A stretch of DNA of 64,000 nt, from positions 496,001 to 560,000 of the forward strand of contig CAJQUW010016881.1 of NCBI GenBank assembly GCA_907163375.1, written 5' to 3'. Position 1 is the first letter of the stretch, and each line of letters begins with the position of its first letter. Below the pieces are notes generated by a model. The model was not told where the DNA came from. It did no database searches and worked only from the letters and a program-made list of their open reading frames with translations. This DNA comes from Prostheceraeus crozeri (taxonomy: Eukaryota; Platyhelminthes; Polycladida; Euryleptidae). Of this stretch, positions 34,831 to 45,000 are shown piece by piece. A program made the position numbers and the translations under genes.

Positions 34831-34936
34831 AAAAGGTGGACAAAACTTAATTTTTTAGATCCACATCCGCAAAATACCAAACTTTCGTATCCGCATTTGC
34901 ATCCGCGCGGATGCAGATGCAGATTGTCCACCCTTG
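34831..34936. mobile_element. Very small hAT-type MITE, 106 bp
   Basis: The ends are AAAAGGTGGACAAAA and, on the other strand, CAAGGGTGGACAATC. It is flanked by a perfect 8-bp target duplication GGGAGGAT (34823-34830 and 34937-34944). The interior is a near palindrome of repeated gatgc/gcatc units (tatccgcatttgcatccgc, then gcggatgcagatgcagat). The duplication and terminus support hAT. Confidence 0.85.
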
Positions 34937-34944
34937 GGGAGGAT

Positions 34945-35718
34945 GTTCCAGTTTTTCAAGCATATTTATTTTTCGTCATAAGTTATTATTTTGCAAGAAT
35001 GCAAGTAGAGGCATTGCATCTGATTGTGACTTGCGCAGAGTTTCTGAAGAATGCTTCGTATCTTAAAAAAGCAGATGTCCATCAAGATTTTATATTGTTT
35101 TCATTTTTAAAATTTTAGAAATTGCATTAAAATAGCTTGCTTCGAAATTCTCATCTTGTCTCAACAGACATTATAAAGTTACTTATGAAGGCAGCTATTT
35201 ATGTAATTATTACGGAAACGAGGAAATATCGTCTTGGTTTTATTGGAAAGGTAAAAGGCACCATCTGCAAGTCATGCTTTGATACTCTGCTTACGTGAAG
35301 CAGGAAAAATTGGAAAAGTCATACGACAATCAAAGCAATGGAACCGATTGAGAGGCTGCAGATATGTAATCGTCGGAGAAAATAGTGAGAAAAATGAGGA
35401 AGATATGTTAAATGTTCATAAAGCATCCTCATGGTTTGATGGATTATTATTGTTGTCACCAAAACCCATGAAGTTGAAACACATAAACCACCTCTCGATT
35501 TCTTGAAAATTCAAGAAGAGAGAGAGACGTGGGCAGTTATATGCTCTATAGATTGAATATAGGCTTACGAAATCTGATGACAAAATATGATTGGCACGTG
35601 GATTGGCGTAGGCATTTTCGATCAGAGTGCTTCGTCGCACAGAGTAAAAATTCGCACACAAAAGGTAGCATTGGTCACTATTTTCATGGTGATTCAACGC
35701 TTCAATCATTGTGTCAAT
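34945..35718. other. Intergenic, nothing recognised
   Basis: AT-rich. A minus-strand frame at 35416-35709 (97 aa) has no recognised domain and was not called. Confidence 0.4.
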
Positions 35719-35726
35719 GCTTGGAG

Positions 35727-36435
35727 CAGGGCAGGGACCGTTTACTTTTTTGTAACCGGTTAACCGGTTAAATCAGGATTCCCGGTATTTATTTGGTTGT
35801 CAAGGTTAATCAACAACTACGGACCTTGCCAATTTGGGTTTCAACCGAAATCCTCCTTTGATTTCATTGCATGACTGCATTACTTCACGTTTAGTTTAAT
35901 TCATAATGTTGCAACTCGCCCTTGTATCACTGGTATTCATCTGAAAATGCTTCCAAATCCATGATCACGGCACATTGAGATACCGGTATCAAAAGGATGT
36001 TCGTACTACAAATTGCCTTTAACGCCGAACCAATGCTGCGCTAATGGGTGATGCAGCTTGAATGATGAAAGTTGAAAGGTATGCTTCAGTTCTCCGTGCT
36101 CCCTAGATTTAAGAGTTAAGATGACGTTTGCTGAAATGATGTATTTCGATTGGCAGAGATAACCTAGAAAACCCGATAACACTAGCCAATAGATACGCCT
36201 TTAGATCAATCCACACTAACGCTACGTGTAGGAAATAGCACGACTAAAGGATTGTGAATTGCGATGGATGAATTTGATTGTATTGTGAAACGGAGACTGG
36301 TTATCTCACCGACATGAAACCAGTGCAATCTATAGTTCAACCGGATTTCATCATACAAGATAAATCTAATCAAACGTTGTAACCGATTTTAACCGGTCAA
36401 GAGAAATTGCAACCGGTTAACCGATCCCAGCCGTG
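35727..36435. mobile_element. hAT non-autonomous element, family H2 (709 bp)
   Basis: The termini cagggcagggaccg (left) and, on the reverse strand, cacggctgggatcg (right) are flanked by a perfect 8-bp target duplication GCTTGGAG (35719-35726 and 36436-36443). Subterminal regions are rich in aaccggtt palindromes (left at about 35753-35770, right at about 36380-36425), plausible transposase binding sites. No transposase remnant was seen. Confidence 0.9.
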
Positions 36436-36443
36436 GCTTGGAG

Positions 36444-37584
36444 CTTTTTCATAATGTAGATTCTGGATTTTGTTTGTGAGTTAGGCCTACTGGTTACCTC
36501 TAAATGCGGAATTTATTCTCAAAAATCAAGAAGAACTGTCGAATGTACTCATTCTTGAACTGCGACTTGCTTCTACGGTTTGGATTCCGCAGGCGGAGGA
36601 TTGCAACATTCGCGTCACACGTCTCGTGTTTCAAGTTTAGGCTATCACACACTTTGAAGTCATTGGCAGCATTTTTACGAGAATATGAGTGTCTTCGATG
36701 AAATTTACTTCTATGTCATAAGGTGTCACAAATTGTTTAAAAGTCTCCCTTTGTGAAGTCACTTCCTATAATAGGCGTACCTATAGGCTGCTACATTCAA
36801 GATAGAGTTTTAACGAACATTTAGCGTTACTCATCCAATGATGAGTGAGTCACAGGGCCAATTAATGGTCAACATAATTCCTTGCGTGTGCTGCTTCATA
36901 GCGAGCAATGTAACTATCAATAAAATTAAAAATATCCTATTTCTGTTCCGACTAATTTTAGTGCAGGTGGCATTAAAATTACTCGGGAGAGAAATCGGAT
37001 ATTTATATTTTTATTGATTCATTATGGTCCTCCCGCCATCAGCCTATTTCAAATGAAACCATCATCATCTACAAGCGTTCATCACAGCCATCTACAGTGT
37101 ACAAGTATATAACATAAACTGCACACATGTAGATCCTCAATAGTATGGGAAGCCACTATTTTGAGGAAGCTGTCTCAATATTGAATACAAATGTTTGTGT
37201 ACAAATATGCTTGTATACGCTTGTGATTGTCATACGCATTAAATTGTATGTCACTTGAATTTTCAGAAATGCACATTCATTCATAGAAAAAAAGTGAGTG
37301 GTATATTCCTAACTGTTGGCAATCCAGCTCTTATTAGCCATCTTTCACAAAAAGAACGCATGATTATTAATCAATTTCATTGATATACTTGACGTTAAGG
37401 ATGACATTAAGGAGTTGACATTGGGGCCTAATAGCCCCAGTCGATGACCTTGAAGCTCGAGACGTTAGGTGGTGTGATTTCATTTACTTGTTTTTCTGGC
37501 AATAAAAATGAGAGTGAAGAACTGGCCTTCTGACAATTAAAAATTATTAACCGAGTGGATTCCGTTGGAAATGAAGCGCTCGTC
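36444..37584. other. Intergenic, nothing recognised
   Basis: AT-rich DNA with no supported gene or repeat. It contains one TAGGCCTA octamer at 36482. Confidence 0.45.
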
Positions 37585-37740
37585 GGGTCGACCAGCTACA
37601 AGATGGCGCGACTCTCTTAGACAATACTGACAAGATCAGCTCGAAATATAGAATCTTGAGCCATTCGTTGTGGTCTGTGGATCGGCGATGACAGACTGAT
37701 TTGTGATTGTGAATGCATGCCATCTTAATAAAATAATCAT
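37585..37740 (+). mobile_element. Possible LINE 3' end (RTE/I-like), short fragment
   Basis: The + strand reads SSGRPATRWRDSLRQY, then a stop, then more open residues. GRP.TRWRD is a common C-terminal motif of RTE-type and related LINE ORF2 proteins. The piece ends in an AATAAAATAAT tail at about 37725-37738. Very short, so only tentative. Confidence 0.35.
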
Positions 37741-37946
37741 TTTAGAATGCGCAACATTTTTTATCAACTTTTGCAACCAAATTTATTGGCAAGTTTTACT
37801 ATGAACAGAAAATAATTTGAAAATACTGTACTTAATAAAATATGAAGCATTTACTTCGGTCGGAAATGACAAAATAGTGACATTGTAAATCAAAAAAGTC
37901 AGTCAACCTCCAAATCAACTCAGTTTCCGTTATTTACGCAATAAAC

Positions 37947-39036
37947 AACTACAGGTTTTCCCAGTCGAAAATATCCATTTCTCAAATGAAAATGACCATT
38001 TCTCAAATGAAAATGTCTATTTCTCAAATGAAAATGACCTTTTCTCAATTGAAAATGACCTTTTCTCAATTGGAAATGACCACTTCTCAATTGGAAATAT
38101 CTATTTCTCAATTGAAAATGTCCATTTCTCAATTGGAAATGACCAATTTTTTTTTAGCCTTAACATTTGCATTAGGTGATACCGTTAAATTTATCGTTTA
38201 TCTGCAATGTCTGCTATTCATTGTGGGTATCTATGACCGAAAATAAACACATTAGTTACATAGCTAACTGTAACAGCTTTGTTTAATGATTAATGTAATT
38301 TATTTTTCCAGTCAATGATGAAAGAAAACACGAACCATTTTGATATGTGAGGGTCATAATTTGACAAAACAAGAAAAATTACAGAACGTTATGATTTAAC
38401 TGCATCATGGCCTCAACAGGCTACAAGTCCTCCATGTCAATCGCTTTAGGAATGAAACGATGGCATCGAAGCCACCTCCGCCGTAAGTGTGTAGATGACG
38501 TTTCACAACAGCTTTGAACGATGAAAAATATTCTTCAATTGGGTGAACATTGGGGAATATGGGGGCAATACTTCACTGAATGATTAGGCAGGTTGACTTC
38601 ACTTGTCCAACTCTCACGAACAGCTTATCTTGTAATTGGATCGGCGGCAAGTTTTCTCTTAAAAAAGCTGTATGAAGATCAGTAAGCTTCTTTTCACTTT
38701 GATTCCTAAGCTTCTCGACAGCCTGATCTCGAAGCCGTTAAGATACGATCGCGTGCAATTGACTTTCTTTGTGTTGCTATTAGTGTGTTCGAGCAAACGA
38801 ATTAGATCGATGAGGTTCCAACAATGTGGGTTATTTTCGGTCATAGATACCCACAATGAATAGCAGACATTGCAGATAAACGATAACTAATGCAAAGAGA
38901 AAAAACTTGTTAAGGCTAAAGAAAAAATGAAAAAAAACAGAGAAATTTTCATTTGAGAATTAGACATTTTTCATTGAGAAATGGTCATTTTTCCATTTGA
39001 GGAATGATATTTCGACTGGACTGAAAACCTGTAGTT
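37947..39036. mobile_element. TIR element with minisatellite-bearing ends, about 1.09 kb
   Basis: The left end (37947 onward, aactacaggttttcccagtcg) and right end (to 39036, whose reverse strand reads aactacaggttttcagtcca) are inverted. The inverted homology continues through a 21-bp minisatellite and then a unique block (cgtttatctgcaatgtctgc, about 38198-38246, mirrored at about 38828-38880). Arms are about 300 bp left and 210 bp right because the array is longer on the left. The interior (about 38247-38827) has no recognised protein. Superfamily and target duplication not determined. Confidence 0.75.
37980..38146 (+). repeat. 21-bp minisatellite (eight units)
   Basis: Tandem units of aaaatgaccatttctcaaatg with variants (ccttttctcaattg, tctatttctc). 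The 21-bp period keeps all frames open: the + strand reads a seven-residue repeat (MKMTISQ-like) and the minus strand another (RNGHFQL-like). A shorter, degenerate inverted array of about three units lies at about 38940-39005 in the other arm of the element. Confidence 0.9.
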
Positions 39037-39499
39037 ATCAGATATATTTGGTGACTATATGGTCGTCATCGTTCTATTTCGAAATCTGTCAATGCACCAA
39101 AGTCCTCTGTTCAAAGTATCTGCACAGCACAGGGGATAGTACAACGATCACTGGCTGTTTCCATATTGAGTCAGAATATGAATAAGAATGTTACAGTAGG
39201 TAGGTGACTAACGGTTGTGTGTTTTTCTTCCATCTTTCGTAAAACTGTACTAGCTAGTGTGTCGATGTCTACTTTTCGTTTAATATATATACATCATGAC
39301 CACGGAGTCTACAAAAATCAATTCACTGTACAATCCATTTTATATACATATAACAACATTTGTCAAAAAACGTGTCTTCCGTCTGTAAAATCCGTAGTTC
39401 TGAACTAATTTTCATAATTTTTTTCATCTCAGTCCATGGGATCTCCTCTTTTCGGTCATGATAAATCAAACTCATTCTAACAAAGTTTTCTTCATGAGA
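39037..39499. other. Intergenic, nothing recognised
   Basis: About 460 bp, AT-rich, no supported feature. Confidence 0.4.
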
Positions 39500-40136
39500 A
39501 CTTTAGCTCAAGGCAGAAAAAGTGCCAATAAAGCCTATATCCCAAGCATAGGTATTCAATCTTCGGGAAGAAATTTCGTTGTGTCACCTTGAATTATACA
39601 AACAAAGTCATGCATCATCAGAAAGCGCATTAGCCGCACTTTTAGCCAGACTATAATTCAGGATTGCATTTACATTGATTGGGGACTTTTTTCAATTAGC
39701 CTTTTTCCCTCAAAAATTGTCTTCTGACCGATAACATTTTTTGTCGTCTGACCGATGCACATTTCGCAACTTAGAAGTAATGTTTTTTCTTTTTATGACG
39801 AAATACATCATTTATGTGTGTAGTTGTTGCAACAAATGGAAAAGATCAACGATGGATCATCACAATTGAGCAATTGTGAATTTTAGAAAATGTCCTGTTT
39901 TCTTTTCTACCAGACGTCTTTGATTTTTCTCAGATTTTCAATTTATTTTGCTGAAACCACAAGTTTTATCCGGATTTCATGAAGACTCATGGAATTATCA
40001 AGAATTCTAATGTCAACATTCGTGAGAAATCTTATTTGATACAACAGTGATTGTCATATAAAAAACATCTCGTAAAACGACCGAAAGTGTCCCTCTGACC
40101 GAGACCGCAAAATTTTCGGTCAGAAGACACCGGCAA
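39500..40136 (+). repeat. Dispersed repeat family R1, copy b
   Basis: Opposite orientation to copy a at 1-622, with the same block order. It contains ctgaccg-rich motifs (ctgaccgataac, ctgaccgatgc, ctgaccgagacc). No ORF is conserved between copies. It is followed directly by a TAGGCCTA octamer at 40137. Confidence 0.7.
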
Positions 40137-40144
40137 TAGGCCTA

Positions 40145-41134
40145 TTCATTCAGTGTCGTCGCCACTTTGATTTTTAATTTTAGCATGAAAGATTGACTGC
40201 ATATGCTAATTTTCAAAGAAAGCGAAGTTGCATAGTTGAAAAGACAAAAATCATCGAAAATGTTGTTGTGTAAAATGGATTTACTCACCTACCATCGAAT
40301 TGAACACCTCTGCTATCGCGCACCTGCGAGCAAGGTTAGCAGTGTCCTAAACAAACGACGAAGACCTGTTTGAAGCACGTGTAAAGTACGAAGAAACAAC
40401 GCTTTTGAAGATGTGACGATAATGTTTTTCAAATATGCGAGCGTCCGCAATGCAGTTCTCATAGTGCAAATGGAGAATAGATTTGTTTTCCTTCATAACT
40501 ATGTAGAATTGATTTATTAACTTTTCTGTATTGCTCTTCAGAGATAGTTCATATTGATATCTGAAACATTGCATTAACTGGTTCTATTTAATTAATATAT
40601 TAAATTTGCAAGAACTTAATTAAGTGTTAAAGCAAATATTCGCTAAAACTTAACTTACGATTGTAGTGATAATCAATTATTGAAATAGGTGAATGAATAA
40701 TCACAAGTGCCTAAACAGAACATGGTGGAGAGTTTCAAAGTTGTCAAAAATTATTGCAATAGATACTGAATACGTCGTGCATCAAATACATCTGATTAGA
40801 AGCCTGACAGGGATCTTTTTGTGAATAAAGCATTTTTAGTTTCTACATAAATCACTGAAGATGGGATGTTTTTCCTACGATGGTGAGTGGTGACGGCATT
40901 GCAAGAAAGTCAGTCTATTGATTACTTTTCCCAATCAGCATAAATCAATCAATTAATTGCAAACTTCAATGCATAATTGCATCCTCAGTTGTAAAATGGG
41001 AATAGACCTAAATAAGTTCCATTTTTCAACTAAGGATCCAACTCAATATTTAATTAATCTATTAAAATTGTGTTTGCAAAAGCAGCATTTATTAATTATT
41101 GCAGACCTGTTAACTTAGGCGATTTGTCAGTAGT
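40145..41134. other. Intergenic, with a short repeat of R2 edge sequence
   Basis: Mostly featureless. At about 41017-41060 the sequence ttccatttttcaactaagga recurs almost exactly at about 41317-41336 in the right edge of R2 copy b, so R2b is bracketed by short direct repeats. Confidence 0.5.
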
Positions 41135-41365
41135 GTGTTTAAAGTGACATTTAATGAATGCCCGTCGAAATTTCACTAACTTGCTAATTGCAAATCTCAT
41201 TTACCCGCGCATGGCTGCAACTTCAAATAGGGAGTTGTGTCGATGTTGAGAGACGTAAACTAGGCCTGCTGATGATTCCAGATGTTGGATGAAATAGCAG
41301 CTATTCAGATCTGTTTCCATTTTTCAACTGAGGATGTAACTCAATATATAATTATTCTACTTACA
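41135..41365 (-). repeat. Dispersed repeat family R2, copy b
   Basis: Inverted copy of 32400-32630. The small palindrome gtgacattt...aaatttcac (41144-41176) encloses a 15-bp core that keeps the same + strand orientation as in copy a, although the flanks are inverted. Confidence 0.7.
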
Positions 41366-42454
41366 TTAAACACAATAGTCTGTATAACAATTCTATCTTT
41401 TAATTTTCTCATCTTTGCAGCCACTTAGCTTTATAGATCAGTCAAACCATCAGTCATATGAGTAAGTGTAGGCAGAGTAGCAATTCAGTATTCATATATT
41501 TTCCAATGTGGGTAGTTTTGATTTCATTAAGTGAACTCGCTTGATGGCAGCCAATGAGAGATGTGCATTTTTACTGTCTTGGAGAAACTATCAAGGAATT
41601 GACTGTTATGATGGCAATAAAGAATCAGAAATAATAGTCCTTTACAAATCTTTTGATTGATACCGGTACTCAATGATTACTTTCTAGCAGTGATTTCAAT
41701 TAACTTCAATGCAAGTGACTATCAATTTAAAACTCAGCATTGTTAATAAGAATATTTTCTTGCTCTTTTCATGTCTGAAATTATTTGATGTTGAACGAGT
41801 GAGGCGTCATAGTCACAGACAATGATAATAGCTTGCTTTAATCAATATGTAAATGGAATGGGTCAACATCAAGATTTAAATAAAATGCGAAATTTAGTGA
41901 ATCATCAAATCAGACCTGAGATAATTGAATTAATCCACATGTAGAACACTTAGCTGAATTCTGGATAGATAGAGTAGGCTAATATGATTCCAACCATTCT
42001 CAACTCAATTCTACATAGTGATTCTTATTGACCCTAGAATGTATTACGTTGTCGACAGATTTGACAAGTGTGAGATTCCACTTTGCCTGATGGAATAATA
42101 AGCTAATAAACAAATTTGCTAAGTCTATAAACGACTCGAAAATTGAGTCAAGAAGCAGAGTAAGGTCTTAAATTTTTTGCATGAAAAACATAAATCATGA
42201 TGTTCATAAATTTACCTTGGTGATCCACTCTCCGGTAGTTTCCTTACCAGTCAGAAAATTTTCACTCTATTTCATATCTAACAACTACTTCACACTACTT
42301 AAATATCAAAGTATCAGTTGTATCAAAAATGGTAAAAACGAATTATGTAAACACATGAACAATTTGCAGGAACAGAATCTTCGTCAAAAGCTGTTTTGAT
42401 ACAAAGCAGTTGACTGCATGCTGTCATTTTCTGGAGCTGATGATCTACCTAAAG
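41366..42454. other. Intergenic, nothing recognised
   Basis: AT-rich DNA with no supported gene or element. Confidence 0.45.
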
Positions 42455-42500
42455 TGGTGATCATAAAAAGTGGACCACCTAAATTTTGTCTGACTTCAAT
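42455..42500 (-). repeat. Fragment of repeat family R3 (inverted)
   Basis: On the minus strand the segment (attgaagtcagacaaaattt...aggtggtccactttttatg) matches the right edge of R3 copies at about 43890-43930 and 50705-50745. Only this edge is present. Confidence 0.45.
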
Positions 42501-43589
42501 GAACAGGTCAATTTCTGGTTCAATTACAGGTACAAATTCGGCAGACTAGGAAAATAAAGGTTGAAATAAAGTTTTCTTTGTTGTTCAGTGGCCCTGCAGG
42601 GTCCCTTAAGAGGTCCAGTGGTAGGTTCACAAGTGGCCACCAATATTTCGCAACCTCACCAGAAAGTTCAATCACATATCGAATCCGGAAAGACATGCTT
42701 TCAATCAGGCTATTGATCACCACTCTTGCCTTAACAAAACTTCAGGTAGAGAAAGACCATCTCAAGGAAGAAATATTCGACTCACACCGAGCTTCAATAA
42801 ATGTGCATTTGCAAATTCTTTCACGCTATGCCTTTCAATATGGAAATCAGTTGTGCCATTCATCCATATCGCAGCACAACTAAGCAATCTTCTACCTCCT
42901 TGATTCAGACAATGTCAAATGGTCAGGAATTGCATCACCTGACCTCATTCAAACTCTCAAACGGCCATCGCGACCTCAGAGACATACAGACGATTGATCA
43001 GTCCAAACAACTCGATTCCATTGAGAAAGCCAATGGCAATGCTATGTCGCCCACTTCATCATCATGCTCTTTTGGTTGGCGGTCAATTCGATCCCTGACG
43101 GTTTCTTACGGCTTATGAAGTACTCAATATTCAGACGACGTGTCACCGATATGGCAAAAACCGACGGTATCATATATGAACTCCTCAACTGGCCGAAGAC
43201 AAAGTGGGATAGTTTCTTTCAGAGCAAATAATGATCCGAGCTGTTCGAAAGCTTGCTTTCTTTCCTGTCCGAACGGATACAACTTTTCTAGGATGGGAGA
43301 AAAAATTATTTTTCGGTAATTAGCGGTTCGGACTGTCCTTCTGACAAAAGAATAGACACTTATGCCCTTCAAAAACTTTCACAAGCTTCGACTCGGTCAT
43401 CATGACATAAGATGAATTCTGAGCCGAATAGAAACTTTGTTTACAACTTATCTGGGTCATTCAGCAATTTGATTTGAATGTGCAGACTAGATGTCTAGAC
43501 ACCATAGATATTGAAAGCGTAAATGTGACCTTGTTAGCGAGAAGATGTCAACAACTTTTCAACAACATTCATAAACAGTAAATTATGCA
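42501..43589. other. Unexplained stretch with overlapping open frames
   Basis: + strand frames at 42578-42883, 42801-43118 and a short one at about 43117-43230 (KYSIFRRRVTDMAKTDGIIY...) have fairly protein-like composition and slightly higher GC than the surroundings. They change frame, match no family I know, and show no convincing splice sites between them. Possibly a decayed gene or element. Confidence 0.3.
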
Positions 43590-43960
43590 ATAAATTTGGG
43601 ACATCATAACTTCTCTAAAAATACACCGATTTTGACGAGTAATGCATCAAAAGAATGCTCAGCGAAAACCCTTTCACCTCGTGTTTGATTCATTATCATG
43701 CTCACATGCTTCCATATTGAAAATTTGAGATTTTTGAAAGTGGCGATTTTAACATTTTGACCTCTGTTCACTTTAAACAGTGACGGATACGAATATATAA
43801 TAGCTCATTGAAAACCTGAGAACATCAGCTCTCGAATGGTATATGGCCTGTCAATGAAAAATGAAATTGAAAAGCAGGAGAATCGATTGAAGTTTGACAT
43901 AATTTTGGTGGTCCGTTTTTTATGATCAATTCTGTAGTAAATTGGCCTACTTACGCTATG
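43590..43960 (+). repeat. Dispersed repeat family R3, copy a
   Basis: Direct copy of about 50400-50770, diverged to perhaps 65-70 percent. Shared blocks are gattcattatcatgctcacat, agctctcgaatg.tctatgg, gagaatcgattgaa and the edge ggtggtcc.ttttttatgatca. No protein recognised. Confidence 0.6.
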
Positions 43961-44531
43961 TCATCAGTAATGATTGACTAACCGATCGAGGGCCAGGCAA
44001 GCCACGGTCGCTCAGTGAACGACAATGTGTTATAATCCTAGAAATCATTGCAGGCCACATGCACGAGAAGCAAGCTTGGATACTCGATGTGCTGTCATCG
44101 ACGCGCCATGTTGTTGTCTGTCATTTTACTGATAAAAAATTCCCTTATTTAGAATTTATTGCATAAAAATAAGCATTTATTAATCATAACAGTCACCCTG
44201 TGGGAACGCATCTGGCGAAAAGCTAATGCATAATCAACTACATGATGTGATGCTAGAGTTCAATAATATTTTATGTTCGCTTGCGAAGTTCGCCGGCGAT
44301 AGTTCGCGACCTTCCGCCCTACTCCGCCTATTAATCTCGCCCCTATGTATTCTCTAATAATCCTTGTCTTCCGTCTCTATTGCCGAGACTCTAATTTCTC
44401 GCTGACTTCCTTACCTATTCCCACATCACATGTGGCCAAACAATCTAATAAATAGAGTTGGGGAAACCTATTTTCAATCATCTAGTAAATAGAATTGTCA
44501 CTGGCTCTCCTTCGTTATAAAGAAAGTGTGT
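43961..44531. other. Intergenic, nothing recognised
   Basis: Includes a GC-richer patch at about 44275-44345 (cgcttgcgaagttcgccggc), not resolved into a feature. Confidence 0.4.
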
Positions 44532-45000
44532 AGAATTTGGGTTAATGGTCATTTCCAAGCATAGCCAAAAATGATCCAAGCATGGCCAAAAACCCAAGCA
44601 TAGCCAAAACTTTTCTGCCATCAATCGGATTTCCCAAGCGGGCCAAACTTACGCTATCCAAGCATAGAACTTATTAGAAATCAAGTTTCAGAGCTCTACG
44701 ACACAAAACGCCGGAGATAGCCTATTCTTCATTATCATTGATTAAGTTAATAAACCACTTATTCGTGTATTTAACACATGCTTATGTAGGCCTATTTAAT
44801 TACACGTAGATAATCACTTCATACTGGTAGACGTCTATCTCCGGCGTTTTGTGTCGTAGAGCTCTGAAACTTGATTTCTAATTAGTTCTATGCTTGGATA
44901 GCTTAAGTTTGGCTCGCTTGGAAAATCTGATTGATGGCAGAAAAGTTTTGGCTACGCTTGGGGTTTTGGCTATGCTTGGAAATGATCATTAACCAGAATT
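44532..45000. mobile_element. Long palindromic element with CCAAGCATAGCCAAAA repeats
   Basis: The left arm 44532-44720 and right arm 44835-45000 are inverted copies at about 90-95 percent identity, with a spacer of about 114 bp. The arms hold tandem-like units of ccaagcatagccaaaa (five or so in the left arm, one fewer in the right) followed by a unique block (tcaagtttcagagctctacg). Non-coding. A fold-back MITE is the simplest reading. Confidence 0.8.

Noticed and set aside
42578-43118. Two overlapping + strand frames of about 100 aa
   Set aside because: Protein-like composition but no family match, no consistent frame and no clear splice sites. Noted as unexplained rather than called as a gene.
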